From assembly GCF_950023065.1 (NCBI RefSeq), contig NC_088679.1:27962001-28026000 (forward strand): a stretch of 64,000 nt of DNA, written 5' to 3'. This DNA is from Planococcus citri (Eukaryota > Arthropoda > Insecta > Hemiptera > Pseudococcidae). The position numbers and the translations under genes were made by a program. This document shows positions 46,384 to 56,850 of the stretch, piece after piece; the stretch's first letter is position 1; each line of letters starts with the position of its first letter. The notes under the pieces were generated by a model that worked only from the letters and a program-made list of their open reading frames with translations, made no database searches and was not told the DNA's origin.

Positions 46384-46812
46384 AGCTAAGCACAGCTTAG
46401 CTGCAAAGTGTGCGTAGCTGTATACAGTTGTACAGTTTTAACTGATAGTTTACAAAAAATAATCATATAGGTACTTGTAAATACTGAATAAGATGTGAAC
46501 ACAAAAATAAGAATAATTATTTAATGCTAAATGTAAACAAAAGTAAATATGTACATATATTATTTGTGAAAACTGAATAAAATATGAAAAACAAAAATTA
46601 TAAACAGAAAAAAACAACCTTTGTATTCTAAACACAAACAAAAATTCAGTAAAATTTATTAGCAAAGAAGCTAGTACTAAGAACAATAATTTCATCTTCA
46701 TTCTTCAGTACAAGAATTAAATTTTAGCAAAAAACAGAAAACAATAAGATTTTTGGACAATTTTTAAAGAAAATGAGGTTTTTTGGAATTTATAGCAAGA
46801 AAAGGAATTTTT
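46384..46812. other. AT-rich stretch between LINE remnant and tandem array
   Basis: No gene. A-rich text with recurring AATAAATATG/ACAAAAAT motifs, which may be the degenerate 3' end of the LINE. Confidence 0.4.
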
Positions 46813-47215
46813 GGCTTCATTTGTCCCTATGTATTGACTTTAATTTTGCCTCCACATTGCCACTACTTATTGGCTTCAATTAGGTATGCCACTACTTGTT
46901 GGCTTCATTTGTCCCTATGTATTAACTTTAATTTTGCCTCCACATTGCCACTACTTATTGGCTTCAATTAGGTATGCCACTACTTGTTGGCTTCATTTGT
47001 CCCTATGTATTGACTTTAATTTTGCCTCCACATTGCCACTACTTATTGGCTTCAATTAGGTATGCCACTACTTGTTGGCTTCATTTGTCCCTATGTATTA
47101 ACTTTAATTTTGCCTCCACATTGCCACTACTTATTGGCTTCAATTAGGTATGCCACTACTTGTTGGCTTCATTTGTCCCTATGTATCGACTTTAATTTGG
47201 CCTCCATACATAGGC
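46813..47215 (+). repeat. Tandem array of an 88-bp unit (about 4.6 copies)
   Basis: GGCTTCATTTGTCCCTATGT starts at 46813, 46901, 46989, 47077 and 47165, an exact 88-bp period. Units alternate at one base (TATTGAC and TATTAAC), giving a 176-bp higher-order pattern. Near-identity of copies implies recent expansion. Each unit also holds an internal near-repeat GCCACTACTTATTGGCTTC / GCCACTACTTGTTGGCTTC. Confidence 0.95.
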
Positions 47216-47289
47216 TTGACTTCAACAAAAATGCCTAAAAAAATAAAATTTGAATTAAAAAAAATGAATAAAATGATAAATTTCTAACC

Positions 47290-48430
47290 TATTAGGTATG
47301 TACTAGATTAGAAACTGAATTTGAACTATCCTGAAAAAAAAAACAAAAATAAAAATTTCCAAAAAAATTTTAGATTTGAATCAAAAAAGCACCAGATTAG
47401 AAACTCAATTTAAACTAGTCACAAAAAAACGAAAAAAACAAAATTTCAAAAAAAAATATAATAGATTAAAAAAGCACCAGATTAGAAACTGAAACTCAAT
47501 TTAAACTAGTCTACAAAAAATAAAAACAAAAATTTCAAAAAAAAAAAAATAACACCAGATTAAGAATTTGACCTAGCCTGAAAAAAACAAAAATAATAGA
47601 TTTGAATTAAAAAACACCAGATTAGAAACTGAAACTCAATTTGAACTAGTCTACAAAAAACAAAAACAAAAATTTCAAAAAAAAAATAAATACTTAATAA
47701 CACCAGATTAAGAATTTGAACTAGCCTGAAAAAAACAAAAATAAAAATTTCAAAAAAATAATAGATTTGAATTTAAAAAACACCAGATTAAAAACTCAAT
47801 TTGAACTAGTCTACAAAAAACAAAAACAAAAATTTCAAAAAAAAAAATAAATATCTAATACCAGATTAAGAATTTGAACTAACCTGAAAAAAACAAAAAT
47901 AATAGATTTGAATTAAAAAAGCACCAGATAAGAAACTCAATTTGAACTAGTCTACAAAAAACAAAAACAAAAATTTCAAAAAAAAAAAAAATACTTAATA
48001 TCACCAGATTAAGAATTTGAACTAGCCTGAAAAAAACAAATAAAAATTTCAAAAAAAATAATAGATTTGAATTAAAAAAACGCCAGATTAAAAACTCAAT
48101 TTGAACTAGTCTACAAAAAACAAAAACAAAAACAAAAATTTCAAAAAAAAAATAAATAATACCAGATTAAGAATTTGAACTAGCCTGAAAAAAACAAAAA
48201 TAATAGATTTGAATTAAAAAAGCACCGGATTAGAAACTCAATTTGAACTAGTCTACAAAAAACAAAAACAAAAATTTCATAATAAAAATAAATAATAACA
48301 TCAGATTAAAAATTTGAACTAGCCTGAAAAAAAACAAAAATAAAAATTTCAAAAAAATAATAGATTTGAATTAAAAAAGCACCAGATTAGAAACTCAATT
48401 TGAACTAGTCTCAAAAAAACAAAAAACACT
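47290..48430 (+). repeat. A-rich degenerate tandem array (~140-160 bp unit, about 7 copies)
   Basis: The composite unit is CACCAGATTA(A)GAATTTGAACTAGCCTG-AAAAAAACAAAAATAAAAATTTC..., followed by CACCAGATTAGAAACTCAATTTGAACTAGTCTAC. GAACTAGTCTAC starts near 47643, 47803, 47944, 48103 and 48245, showing variable 140-160 bp spacing. No coding potential. Confidence 0.85.
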
Positions 48431-48650
48431 TAATTACCTGTTTATTTGAACTGCAAAGCTGCAACCATTAAATCAACACAGGAACAATATAGGTAACACA
48501 AACCATATAACATGCCAACTAGAATGGTGTATACTTCACAAAGGTTTCACATAAAATGAACTGCCAATTTGTCTTACTGCCAGAGGTAACCAAATAAATT
48601 GGAAGGAAACACCCCACCAAGCCACTCCCACTTGAAATACACAGCTGGCA

Positions 48651-48752
48651 GACTGGGGGTGTAACAGGGTACAATGCAACGCAGGTGTTTATAAAATGAT
48701 GAAGGGATAAGGCTGGGGGTATAGCAGGGTACAATGAGCGGCAGGTGGTTTA
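48651..48752 (+). repeat. Two copies of a 60-bp tandem repeat
   Basis: G(A/G)CTGGGGGT(G/A)TA(A/G)CAGGGTACAATG starts at 48651 and 48711. This is a small local duplication in otherwise unique-looking sequence (48.43-49.24 kb) in which I see no gene. Confidence 0.75.
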
Positions 48753-49240
48753 CAAGTCCTCTTTCCCTTTTTTAGGAATTTATGCATTAAAATAATGAAC
48801 TAAAATTGCAATTACTCAGCAATTACCCATCTGAATTGAATGAAAATTAATCTATTCCCTCCGCCTTAATGATTCTCAAATGGTGTCCAATAGGTACAAA
48901 AAACGGTTGAATAGCTTAAGAGAACATTCAGTTCCAATGAAACTTCATTTCTCAAAGCGAAACCAATAGTGTGCTACGCACACTAAAAAGAATAACTCGC
49001 AGAAATGCTCTGAATATAGAACCATCGCATCTGGAATTTGCTGGAAGTGTTAATATTTCAATTGAACCAGCTAAACGTAAGATAGAAGCACATTTTTAGC
49101 TACTTGAGGTAAAATCCAACCAAAATTGTGATTCCTTTGCAGTTTTGGAATTTATGAAAAATTATCGATGTGAAAAATGGATCCGAATGTCTTACTCGTA
49201 CAATTTGTACTACTAACCAAAATGCTAGCTTTTCAACTCA

Positions 49241-50201
49241 CAAGGGAGGTGCCCCAGGTGACATGCACCGATTTTAATGATTCTTGCACCCTTGGATAGA
49301 GGACATCGAACATAGTCTACCACAAAATTTTCAGCTGCTGAAGTTGATATTTCGATTTTTCAGAGCAATTTTTCGATTTTCACATAGCAATTATTGTGAA
49401 AATAGAAAAATCACCCTGGAGGGCTCAAATATCAACTTCAGCAGCTGAAAATTTCACCGTGGGCTAGTCTCATCATATGTATTGAAATACCCAAATAATA
49501 TTGGAGGTTTCGGTATGCGACCTCCGCCGACTATTTTTGGCCAATTTTTCCAAATTGCAATGTGAAAATCAAAAAATCGCCCTGGAGGGCTCAAATATCA
49601 ACTTCAGCAGCTGAAAATTTCACCGTGGGCTAGTCTTATCATAAGTATTGAAATGTCCAAATAATATGGGAGGTTTCGGTATGCGACCTCCGCCGACTAC
49701 TTTTGGCCAATTTTTCAAAATTGCAATGTGAAAATAGAAAAATTGCTCTGGAGGGCTCAAATATCAACTTCAGCAGCTGAAAATTTCACCGTGGGCTAGT
49801 CTCATCATATGTATTGAAATGCCCAAATGATATTAAAGGTTTCAGTATGCGACCTCCGCCGACTATTTTTGGCCAATTTTTAAAAATGCAATGTGAAAAT
49901 CAAAAAATCACCCTGGAGGGCTCAAATATCAACTTCAGCAGCTGAAAATTTCACCGTGGGCTAGTCTTATCATATGTATTAAAATGCCCAAATAATATTG
50001 AAGGATTCGATATGCGACCTGCGCCGACTATATTCGGCCAATTTTTCAAAATTGCTATCTGAAAACCGAAAAATTGCTCTGAAAAATCGAAATATCAACT
50101 TCAGCAGCTGAAAATTTTGTGGTAGACTATGTTCGATGTCCTCTATCCAATGGTGCAAGAATCATTTAAATCGGTGCATGTCACCTGGGGCACCTCCCTT
50201 G
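49241..50201. mobile_element. Foldback element, family B (961 bp), 3-bp TCA duplication
   Basis: Terminal inverted repeats CAAGGGAGGTGCCCCAGGTG at 49241 and its complement ending at 50201; TCA flanks both ends (49238-49240 and 50202-50204). Sub-terminal blocks CATAGTCTACCACAAAATTT and TTTCAGCTGCTGAAGTTGAT appear inverted at the other end. The terminus CAAGGGA, the AGGTG(A/T)CA block and the CATAGTCTA...TTTTCAGCTGC block are shared with family A at 28.6 and 35.3 kb, so these are one superfamily. The interior is a tandem array instead of a transposase. Confidence 0.88.
49387..50060 (+). repeat. 166-bp tandem repeats inside the family B foldback
   Basis: CTCAAATATCAACTTCAGCA starts at 49424, 49590, 49756 and 49921 (periods 166, 166 and 165), with a degenerate fifth junction near 50085. 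Each unit contains GGTTTCGGTATGCGACCTCC or a close variant, and CCGACTA. Each repeat includes an inner copy of the sub-terminal CAACTTCAGCAGCTGAAAATTT block, so the array grew from the end of the element. Confidence 0.88.
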
Positions 50202-50867
50202 TCAGTCAGTCATATGTCGTAGTTTCAAAAATTTTATTTATTCAATTTTTAAATTATTTTGAAGAGAAAAATTGCCAAAAATTCGAGACATTAATTTGGA
50301 CAGCTGAAATCGTGGATCTCGTATTTTTTTGACATGCATTTTCTGCATACTATTTTAAAAATTTTAAATCCCAGACTAAAGGTTGGATAACTTAGAATGC
50401 TTCCCTTGTTACTTGTACTTTACTCGTGTAAAAGGAATAGGTATCTAACAAACGTAACTTTTTTTGATCACCCATTATTTTCAACAACATGTTATTTCCA
50501 TTAAAATATCCCTTATGCTTATTCTGAGCATCATTTTCTGCGAAAACATCCACCGATCTGGAATAGTTAACTCATAACGACTTCCAAAATACAATAACCA
50601 TGACGTCGAGAAATTTTCCAATTCGATGAAAAAAATTCACGATGCCAAATGGACGTAAATAACTTAATGAAATTAGTACTCGGGCAATATTCTAAGAAAA
50701 ACTGCTGGAGACTGGTCGACTGATGGCGAAGACATTATCGTACTTATATCGACGACGACGACGAGTTATGTGCTTGCAACATTATTGCGACGACGACGCT
50801 GACGCAGTTATCAACGCTGAATTATAATTTGTCTGCCATTAAAAAAATACTATTACATAAAAGAAGA
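50202..50867. other. Unique stretch between two foldback elements
   Basis: No gene. An isolated TTCCCTTG|TTA at about 50401-50411 resembles the right end of the CAAGGGA family and could be a solo end. A (CGA)n run sits at about 50751-50772. Confidence 0.4.
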
Positions 50868-53232
50868 AAGGGCATAGGTGAGTAAGATGGGCGAATCGGC
50901 CCCCGGCACATTCAGCGATGAAATTCTGGTGGTAGTTAGGTACCATCAAGATACTTTAATCCGCCAAGTTACAGACCTGTATCTTGAGTGGCTCTTGAGT
51001 AATGGGCTAATTACTCAAAACGTCCTCAGACCTTTTTCTCCAGATTGGCTCAACCGATTTTTTTAAAACCTAGACCAATGTGTAGCTATACATGAGGGGC
51101 TTCCATGAAAAAATTTTGAGCTGCCCCCCACAATTTTTCCCCCCTCAAATATTCGACTCAAAATTTGAGTGCCTTCCTTACCTATGAAGTACACTCGGCA
51201 CACTTTTTAAATTCACGTTTTTAGATACCTTATTGACTCAAGAGTAACATATATTTTTTCCAAAATTGTATCTCATTGGGCACATTGTCAAAAACGAGGG
51301 GAAAACCAGTCATATTGAGCAAAAAAAGGCCAAAAAAGGACAATAATCGTGAACTCAACTGAGAGGTTTGAATGTAATTATTCAACAGATACTCATTTTT
51401 TCGAGTCACGAAAACAAATCATTACCAATGAGCGATAAATACATTGGGCCCTCAATTGAGCTGCTGTGAACCCCCCCCCCCTTTTTTGGGGGGGTCAGAA
51501 CGATCAAAGCAATATGGATGTCATTTCCATATGATTTGAACCTGCTGAGCACGAATATGATGTTAATTCTTCGATTAGACGACCCCAAGCCAAATGAGCC
51601 TCGGATGGGGCACTGTAACCTCTCCCCTCCTCCTTTCTTTTTGAGTCCAGATTTTTTTAGGCAATATTAATTACTCAACAGGTACCTGCTCATTTTCTCG
51701 AATCACCAAAAAAAGATCATTACTAAGATGCAATAAATCTATTGCCCCGTCAATTGAGCTACTGTACCCCCTCCCTATGGGGGAGGGGAGGGGGTCAGAA
51801 CGATCAAGGCAATATGGGTGTCATTTCCATATGATTCGAACCTGCTGAGCACGAAAAAACCTTTCCTCTAATTTTTTGGAGACCAGAAATTTCATGCAAT
51901 GTGGGCGTCATTACCCCCTCCTCCTAGGTCGCAACAATTAAAAATGATGTTTTCCACCTCAACTTTACTACACGCTTTTTTAATCTATTTTTTTAAAAAT
52001 TATTTTATAATTTTGCATTCCGAACTATGAATTCTCGGAATGGGAATTTAACGGCATCCCACACTTGAAAAATTAGACAACATATTCGTGTCCACCAGGT
52101 TTGATATGTCTGAAAACGACGCCCATTGGTATTGCCTAAAAAGATCGGGTCCCAAATGAAATATTAGAGGAAAGGAAGGGTCTTACAGTGTCCAACCCGA
52201 GGCTCATCTGACTTAGGGCATTCTAGTCGAAGAATCGACATCATATTCGTGCTCAGCAGGTTCGAATCATATGGAAATGACACCCATATTGCCTTGATCG
52301 TTCTGACCCCCTCCCCTCCCCCATAGGGAGGGGGTACAGTAGCTCAATTGACGGGGCAATAGATTTATTGCATCTTAGTAATGATCTTTTTTTGGTGATT
52401 CGAGAAAATGAGCAGGTACCTGTTGAGTAATTAATATTGCCTAAAAAAATCTGGACTCAAAAAGAAAGGAGGAGGGGAGAGGTTACAGTGCCCCATCCGA
52501 GGCTCATTTGGCTTGGGGTCGTCTAATCGAAGAATTAACATCATATTCGTGCTCAGCAGGTTCAAATCATATGGAAATGACATCCATATTGCTTTGATCG
52601 TTCTGACCCCCCAAAAAAAGGGGGGGGGTTCACAGCAGCTCAATTGAGGGCCCAATGTATTTATCGCTCATTGGTAATGATTTGTTTTCGTGACTCGAAA
52701 AAATGAGTATCTGTTGAATAATTACATTCAAACCTCTCAGTTGAGTTCACGATTATTGTCCTTTTTTGGCCTTTTTTTGCTCAATATGACTGGTTTTCCC
52801 CTCGTTTTTGACAATGTGCCCAATGAGATACAATTTTGGAAAAAATATATGTTACTCTTGAGTCAATAAGGTATCTAAAAACGTGAATTTAAAAAGTGTG
52901 CCGAGTGTACTTCATAGGTAAGGAAGGCACTCAAATTTTGAGTCGAATATTTGAGGGGGGAAAAATTGTGGGGGGCAGCTCAAAAATTTTTCATGGAAGC
53001 CCCTCATGTATAGCTACACATTGGTCTACGTTTTAAAAAAATCGGTTGAGCCAATCTGGAGAAAAAGGTCTGAGGACGTTTTGAGTAATTAGCCCATTAC
53101 TCAAGAGCCACTCAAGATACAGGTCTGTAACTTGGCGGATTAAAGTATCTTGATGGTACCTAACTACCACCAGAATTTCATCGCTGAATGTGCCGGGGGC
53201 CGATTCGCCCATCTTACTCACCTATGCCCTTT
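50868..53232. mobile_element. Giant near-perfect hairpin element (2365 bp, ~988-bp arms)
   Basis: The left arm begins AAAGGGCATAGGTGAGTAAG at 50868 and the right arm is its reverse complement ending at 53232. The arms stay in register to about 51855 and 52247, shifting by only 2 bp over 988 bp, and very few mismatches are visible (one near 51070/53029; C-run length differences near 51471-51482). A 391-bp spacer lies between. Each arm also holds two related ~300-bp direct repeats (CAATTGAGCT(A/G)CTGT, TCATTTCCATATGATT, CCTGCTGAGCACGAA). The same 62-residue open frame occurs on opposite strands in the two arms, a mirror effect and not evidence of a gene. Clear target duplications are not visible. 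Superfamily unknown. Confidence 0.85.
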
Positions 53233-54600
53233 TTTAATAGTACGATAAAAATTTCGGATGCAAATTAGATAATCTGCTGCGAATTCTGGTCGTTGTACTG
53301 CCTACTTTCTTTTGAGATGCGCGTCGCGTCGCCCGGCCGTCGTCGTACTGTTCGATTATAACTTACGTCTATAGAGGTGCTAAAGAGTAGGTAAAGATAG
53401 AGGTATTTTGTTGTTGTGCTGTACGAGAGCAAAGTTTGCAGAAAAAGAGAGTAAAGAAGCAGAAAAACACGAAAGAAAGATGTGCGGGAATAAAAAGCCA
53501 AGCGCAGGTGGCCGGAGCGGAGTAGAGCGGAGTCGGAGTAGCGGTGAAAGTGAAACAGGGAACTTGTTCTTTGATCGAACTTGCGGCCGCGTTACAGGCA
53601 GAGGTGGCAATTGGTGGTCGTTTCATCTTTTGAACTATTAAGGTGTACGATATTTGACAATATTTTCTCTCATTTCGCGTAGTATAGCGTAGGTATATCG
53701 TGCAAGGTACAACATTTGCCAATTTTCGCAAACGAGTTTAGCAGCTCGATTCGCACGTTTATACAGGCAACGCACCGCATCAGGCACTTTTCAAGCAAAC
53801 GGTAAAAAAATATAAAATTCCCCAAAAGAAAAAGTGTAATAAGCTCTTCAAACAAAGACGTAAACATTCCTTTTTCTATATACGTTTAATATCTCTTTTC
53901 CTACCCCCTCTTCTACGGATCCTTTTTTCTTTCTTCTCGGCCCTTGCGAATAGTTTTTTTTTTTTTTTTTTTTTTAATTTTTCAAACAGAAGTTCGAGTC
54001 TAGGGTTTTTTTCTGTACTATACTCGTACTCGTGTACAGAGGGGTTTTTCATACTCTTTCTTAAGCCGAGGAGAACGAGTGAAAAACAAATCAAAGAGAT
54101 GATGTGAAAATATATAGGTACATAAAGAAAAGTAAAGGAAAAAAGTCGCTGTCGTGTGTTTATGAAGGTCTATAGCAGTAAATATGTGCGGTATCGTTGT
54201 CGTCGTCGTCGTTGTTGTATTTAATATGAAAGACATGGTCGAGCCGGGTAAACTTGTATCGTATATTTTTAGCGATAAAATAATAAATTTTACAAACGTC
54301 TTTGGGCTTTATCGATTCTAAAAACGGAGAGAAATTTTTAAGACTGCGATACAAATATAAAATATTTTACAACGGGTGTAATTTCGTGGCCAAATCTAAA
54401 CCGCGTCCTCAGCTCCGTGTCGCGCGACAAGTCGAATTCGTTGTTGTCGTATCGTTATAACGACGACGATAGAATTTTTTTTCACTTTATTGTTTATCTT
54501 TTGGTGGATTTTTTTTCAAGAAATTTGACCGGTTATTGATTCTGTTCAATTTTTTCTCTGCATAGAGTACGATGACTTGTTGGGTAGCTCACGAAAAAAT
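53233..54600. other. GC-richer unique stretch without recognised gene
   Basis: Contains CGTCGTC-type runs and CpG-rich spots (53310-53345, 53500-53600), and a poly-T run at about 53947-53974. Open frames on both strands lack family signatures. Could be regulatory or an alternative promoter of PLC-beta, but nothing in the sequence shows this. Confidence 0.35.
54193..54218 (+). repeat. (GTC)n trinucleotide repeat
   Basis: GTTGTCGTCGTCGTCGTTGTTGT. It causes poly-Thr and poly-Asp frames on the minus strand that are not genes. Confidence 0.85.
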
Positions 54601-56850
54601 CCAGATGCCCATTCAAAGTATTGATGTTGTTATAGAGTGTCAAATTTTCCAAAATATGCACTTGGTGCCTGCCTCGGATTTGAAAAATTCTTGGGTATTT
54701 TGAAAGGTCGCGTCAAAAAACGCCGAAATCAAAATTTCCAGCTGCCAAAGCTCATTTTTGAATTTTTAATGAATTTTGAAAAATGTTAAATTCATACACG
54801 CTAAAATAAATTCCAAAAATATAGTTTCCGAAACTGCGACAGAATTTGACTGAAAATCTGGAATTTCGAGTCACTATAGCTGCAGCTATGTGTAATATGA
54901 ACCTTCTGAATCCATTTTTTAACAACTCTAGATATCCTGGAGCCTCCTGCGAAAAATCTGTTTTCTCCACGAATTTAAAAAATATTTCCAGTATGTCTGA
55001 ATATTACTTTGGGGATCTTATTTACTTTGGAGCAGTTATTTACCGAAATAATAAGTCTCAAAGTCTTGATTTTTCAACAAAAATTACGAAAAATTATCAT
55101 TTTTGGATGAGTAGCTATCAAAAAGTTCTGCTTTTTAAATAAAATCATTAAATCTTGCCTAGTTCCAAAAATTATCAAAAATTCTCACTTTTTCGAAAAT
55201 TGAAAATTTTTTTTTGGTTTTTTGCTAAATGGCTAAAAATGATTACACATTTTGCCAAGAATTCTAAAAAGGTCACTTTTTTCAAAAATTGTCTAAAAAT
55301 CTCGCTGTTCTGACAAGAAACATCACAAAAAATATCTTTTTTAAATCTGAAATTGTCAAAAAAATCCTGCTTTAGTGCTTTTTGCAAAAATTCTAAAAAG
55401 ATTCAATTTTTTCAAAAATGGTACTTGAGTTTTGCTTTTTTGTCAGAATTTGCTAAAAAAAATCCTCCTTTTAATAAAATTGTAAAAGTTTCGATTTTCG
55501 CCAAATAAATCAGAAATGGCAAAAATTTTTATACTCTGTTGCCAAAAATTTCCAAAAAGTGTCGTTTTTTCCAACCAAAGTTGGAAAATGGTCCAACTTT
55601 TTTAAATCAAAGAACAGAATGATGGTTTTTTGGACCCTTTTTTCCCACATTAAAATGGTTTACCCCCGTTTTGTCACATTTTTGGTTACGTTTTCAGACT
55701 TTTCTTGTTATGTACTCTTTTATTTTTTTTATGATCGAATTTTCAAAATTCTAGAATTTCCACATGTGAACTGGTTTGTAGAAACAAATTCGAATCCTCT
55801 GCATGGAATTTGCTGGAATGTGCATTTTTTGACTGAGTTGTCGAAAGTAGGTGCCATCCAATATTTTCAGTGCTAAAGTTAATATCCTACCATTCTGGAA
55901 ATATTTAAGATTTCTGGAGAAAGCTGATTTTGCACTGGACACTTCAAAACGACTGGAAAATATTGAAAATGGGGTTGGTCTTATCAATATTATGCAGAAG
56001 GTGAACGAAGTTTCAGGAACTTTGAAGAAATATGGTCCATTTTATCAAATTTTCATTTCAGAAGTACCTATCTGGAAAAGTGCTCTAGAACCTATCTCCT
56101 GGAATTCGCTTGAAGTGGTACTTTTTGATTGAACTAGTCGAACGAACAAAAATTATAACTATCCAAGTTAATATCTACTTAGCCATTTGAAGGTGCTTTG
56201 AATTCCTGAGGAATACATATTTTTCCCTGGGAGATTCATTATTAGATAATTAGTAGCCAAAATTCTATATTTTTAACTCAAGTATGCGCAATTTCGAAGT
56301 GTTTTTTCGTCAACTTTTTTATTATTTTGACCATTTTTTTGAAAAAAATTGTCAAAAATCGAAAAAAAAAGTTGGGCAGGTGTTTTTGGATTTGTTTTTT
56401 TACGTGATTTTTCCAAATATCCAACCGTGGTTTTCGGGTATACATTCTGAGGCTTATTTTAAAGTCGAAAAATGTCGGTTGATGGTAGTTTTTTCAAAAT
56501 TTCAGTGTTATTAAAAAAAACAAACTTGGAAGCGATGCTGTAGAAAACTTTGATCCCTAAAGGAGTGGTGGGGAGAAATTTTCAAACCATCAAAAAAGGT
56601 GATTGGTATATTCGCTGATTCTGATTCTGAAAACTGCTTGACCCAATACGAACACTTGAGCTCCTCTGAGAAGTTCCATCTTTTCATATATTTTTTTTTA
56701 GAATTTCAAACACCCCCCCCCCCTCCTCTATCAGGATCCCAGCTTTGATTTTGAGATCAACCCGGTTTCAGAATTAGAAGCACTGTCTTCGAAATTAAAT
56801 TCGCGATAGCTAAGTATGTTAATTTTTTCGATAGGTAAAAATTTTGTCAT
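54601..56850. other. Diverged foldback-like and low-complexity sequence
   Basis: 54690-54970 carries weak echoes of family A sub-terminal blocks (AAATTTCCAGCTGCCAAAGCTCA; TCCTGGAGCCTCCTGCG). The stretch 55140-55560 is cryptically simple, with many CAAAAATT(C/G)(C/T)(C/A)AAAAAG variants. No gene is seen. Confidence 0.4.

Noticed and set aside
46813..47215. CRISPR-like array
   Set aside because: The 88-bp units are directly adjacent with no unique spacers, and the DNA is nuclear eukaryotic; it is a minisatellite.
50878..51066. 62-residue open frame, identical on the opposite strand at 53033-53221
   Set aside because: It exists twice only because the arms of the hairpin element are inverted copies. 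No known domain or splice context.
51830..51850. Possible tRNA B-box (GATTCGAACCTG)
   Set aside because: No matching A-box or cloverleaf stems; the text is part of the hairpin element repeat.
53408..53641. 77-residue Arg/Ser-rich frame as possible exon
   Set aside because: No recognisable domain, no supporting splice sites, and long frames on the opposite strand as well, as expected in GC-richer sequence.
54018..54236. Threonine-rich open frame on the minus strand
   Set aside because: Produced by the GTC/GTT trinucleotide run.
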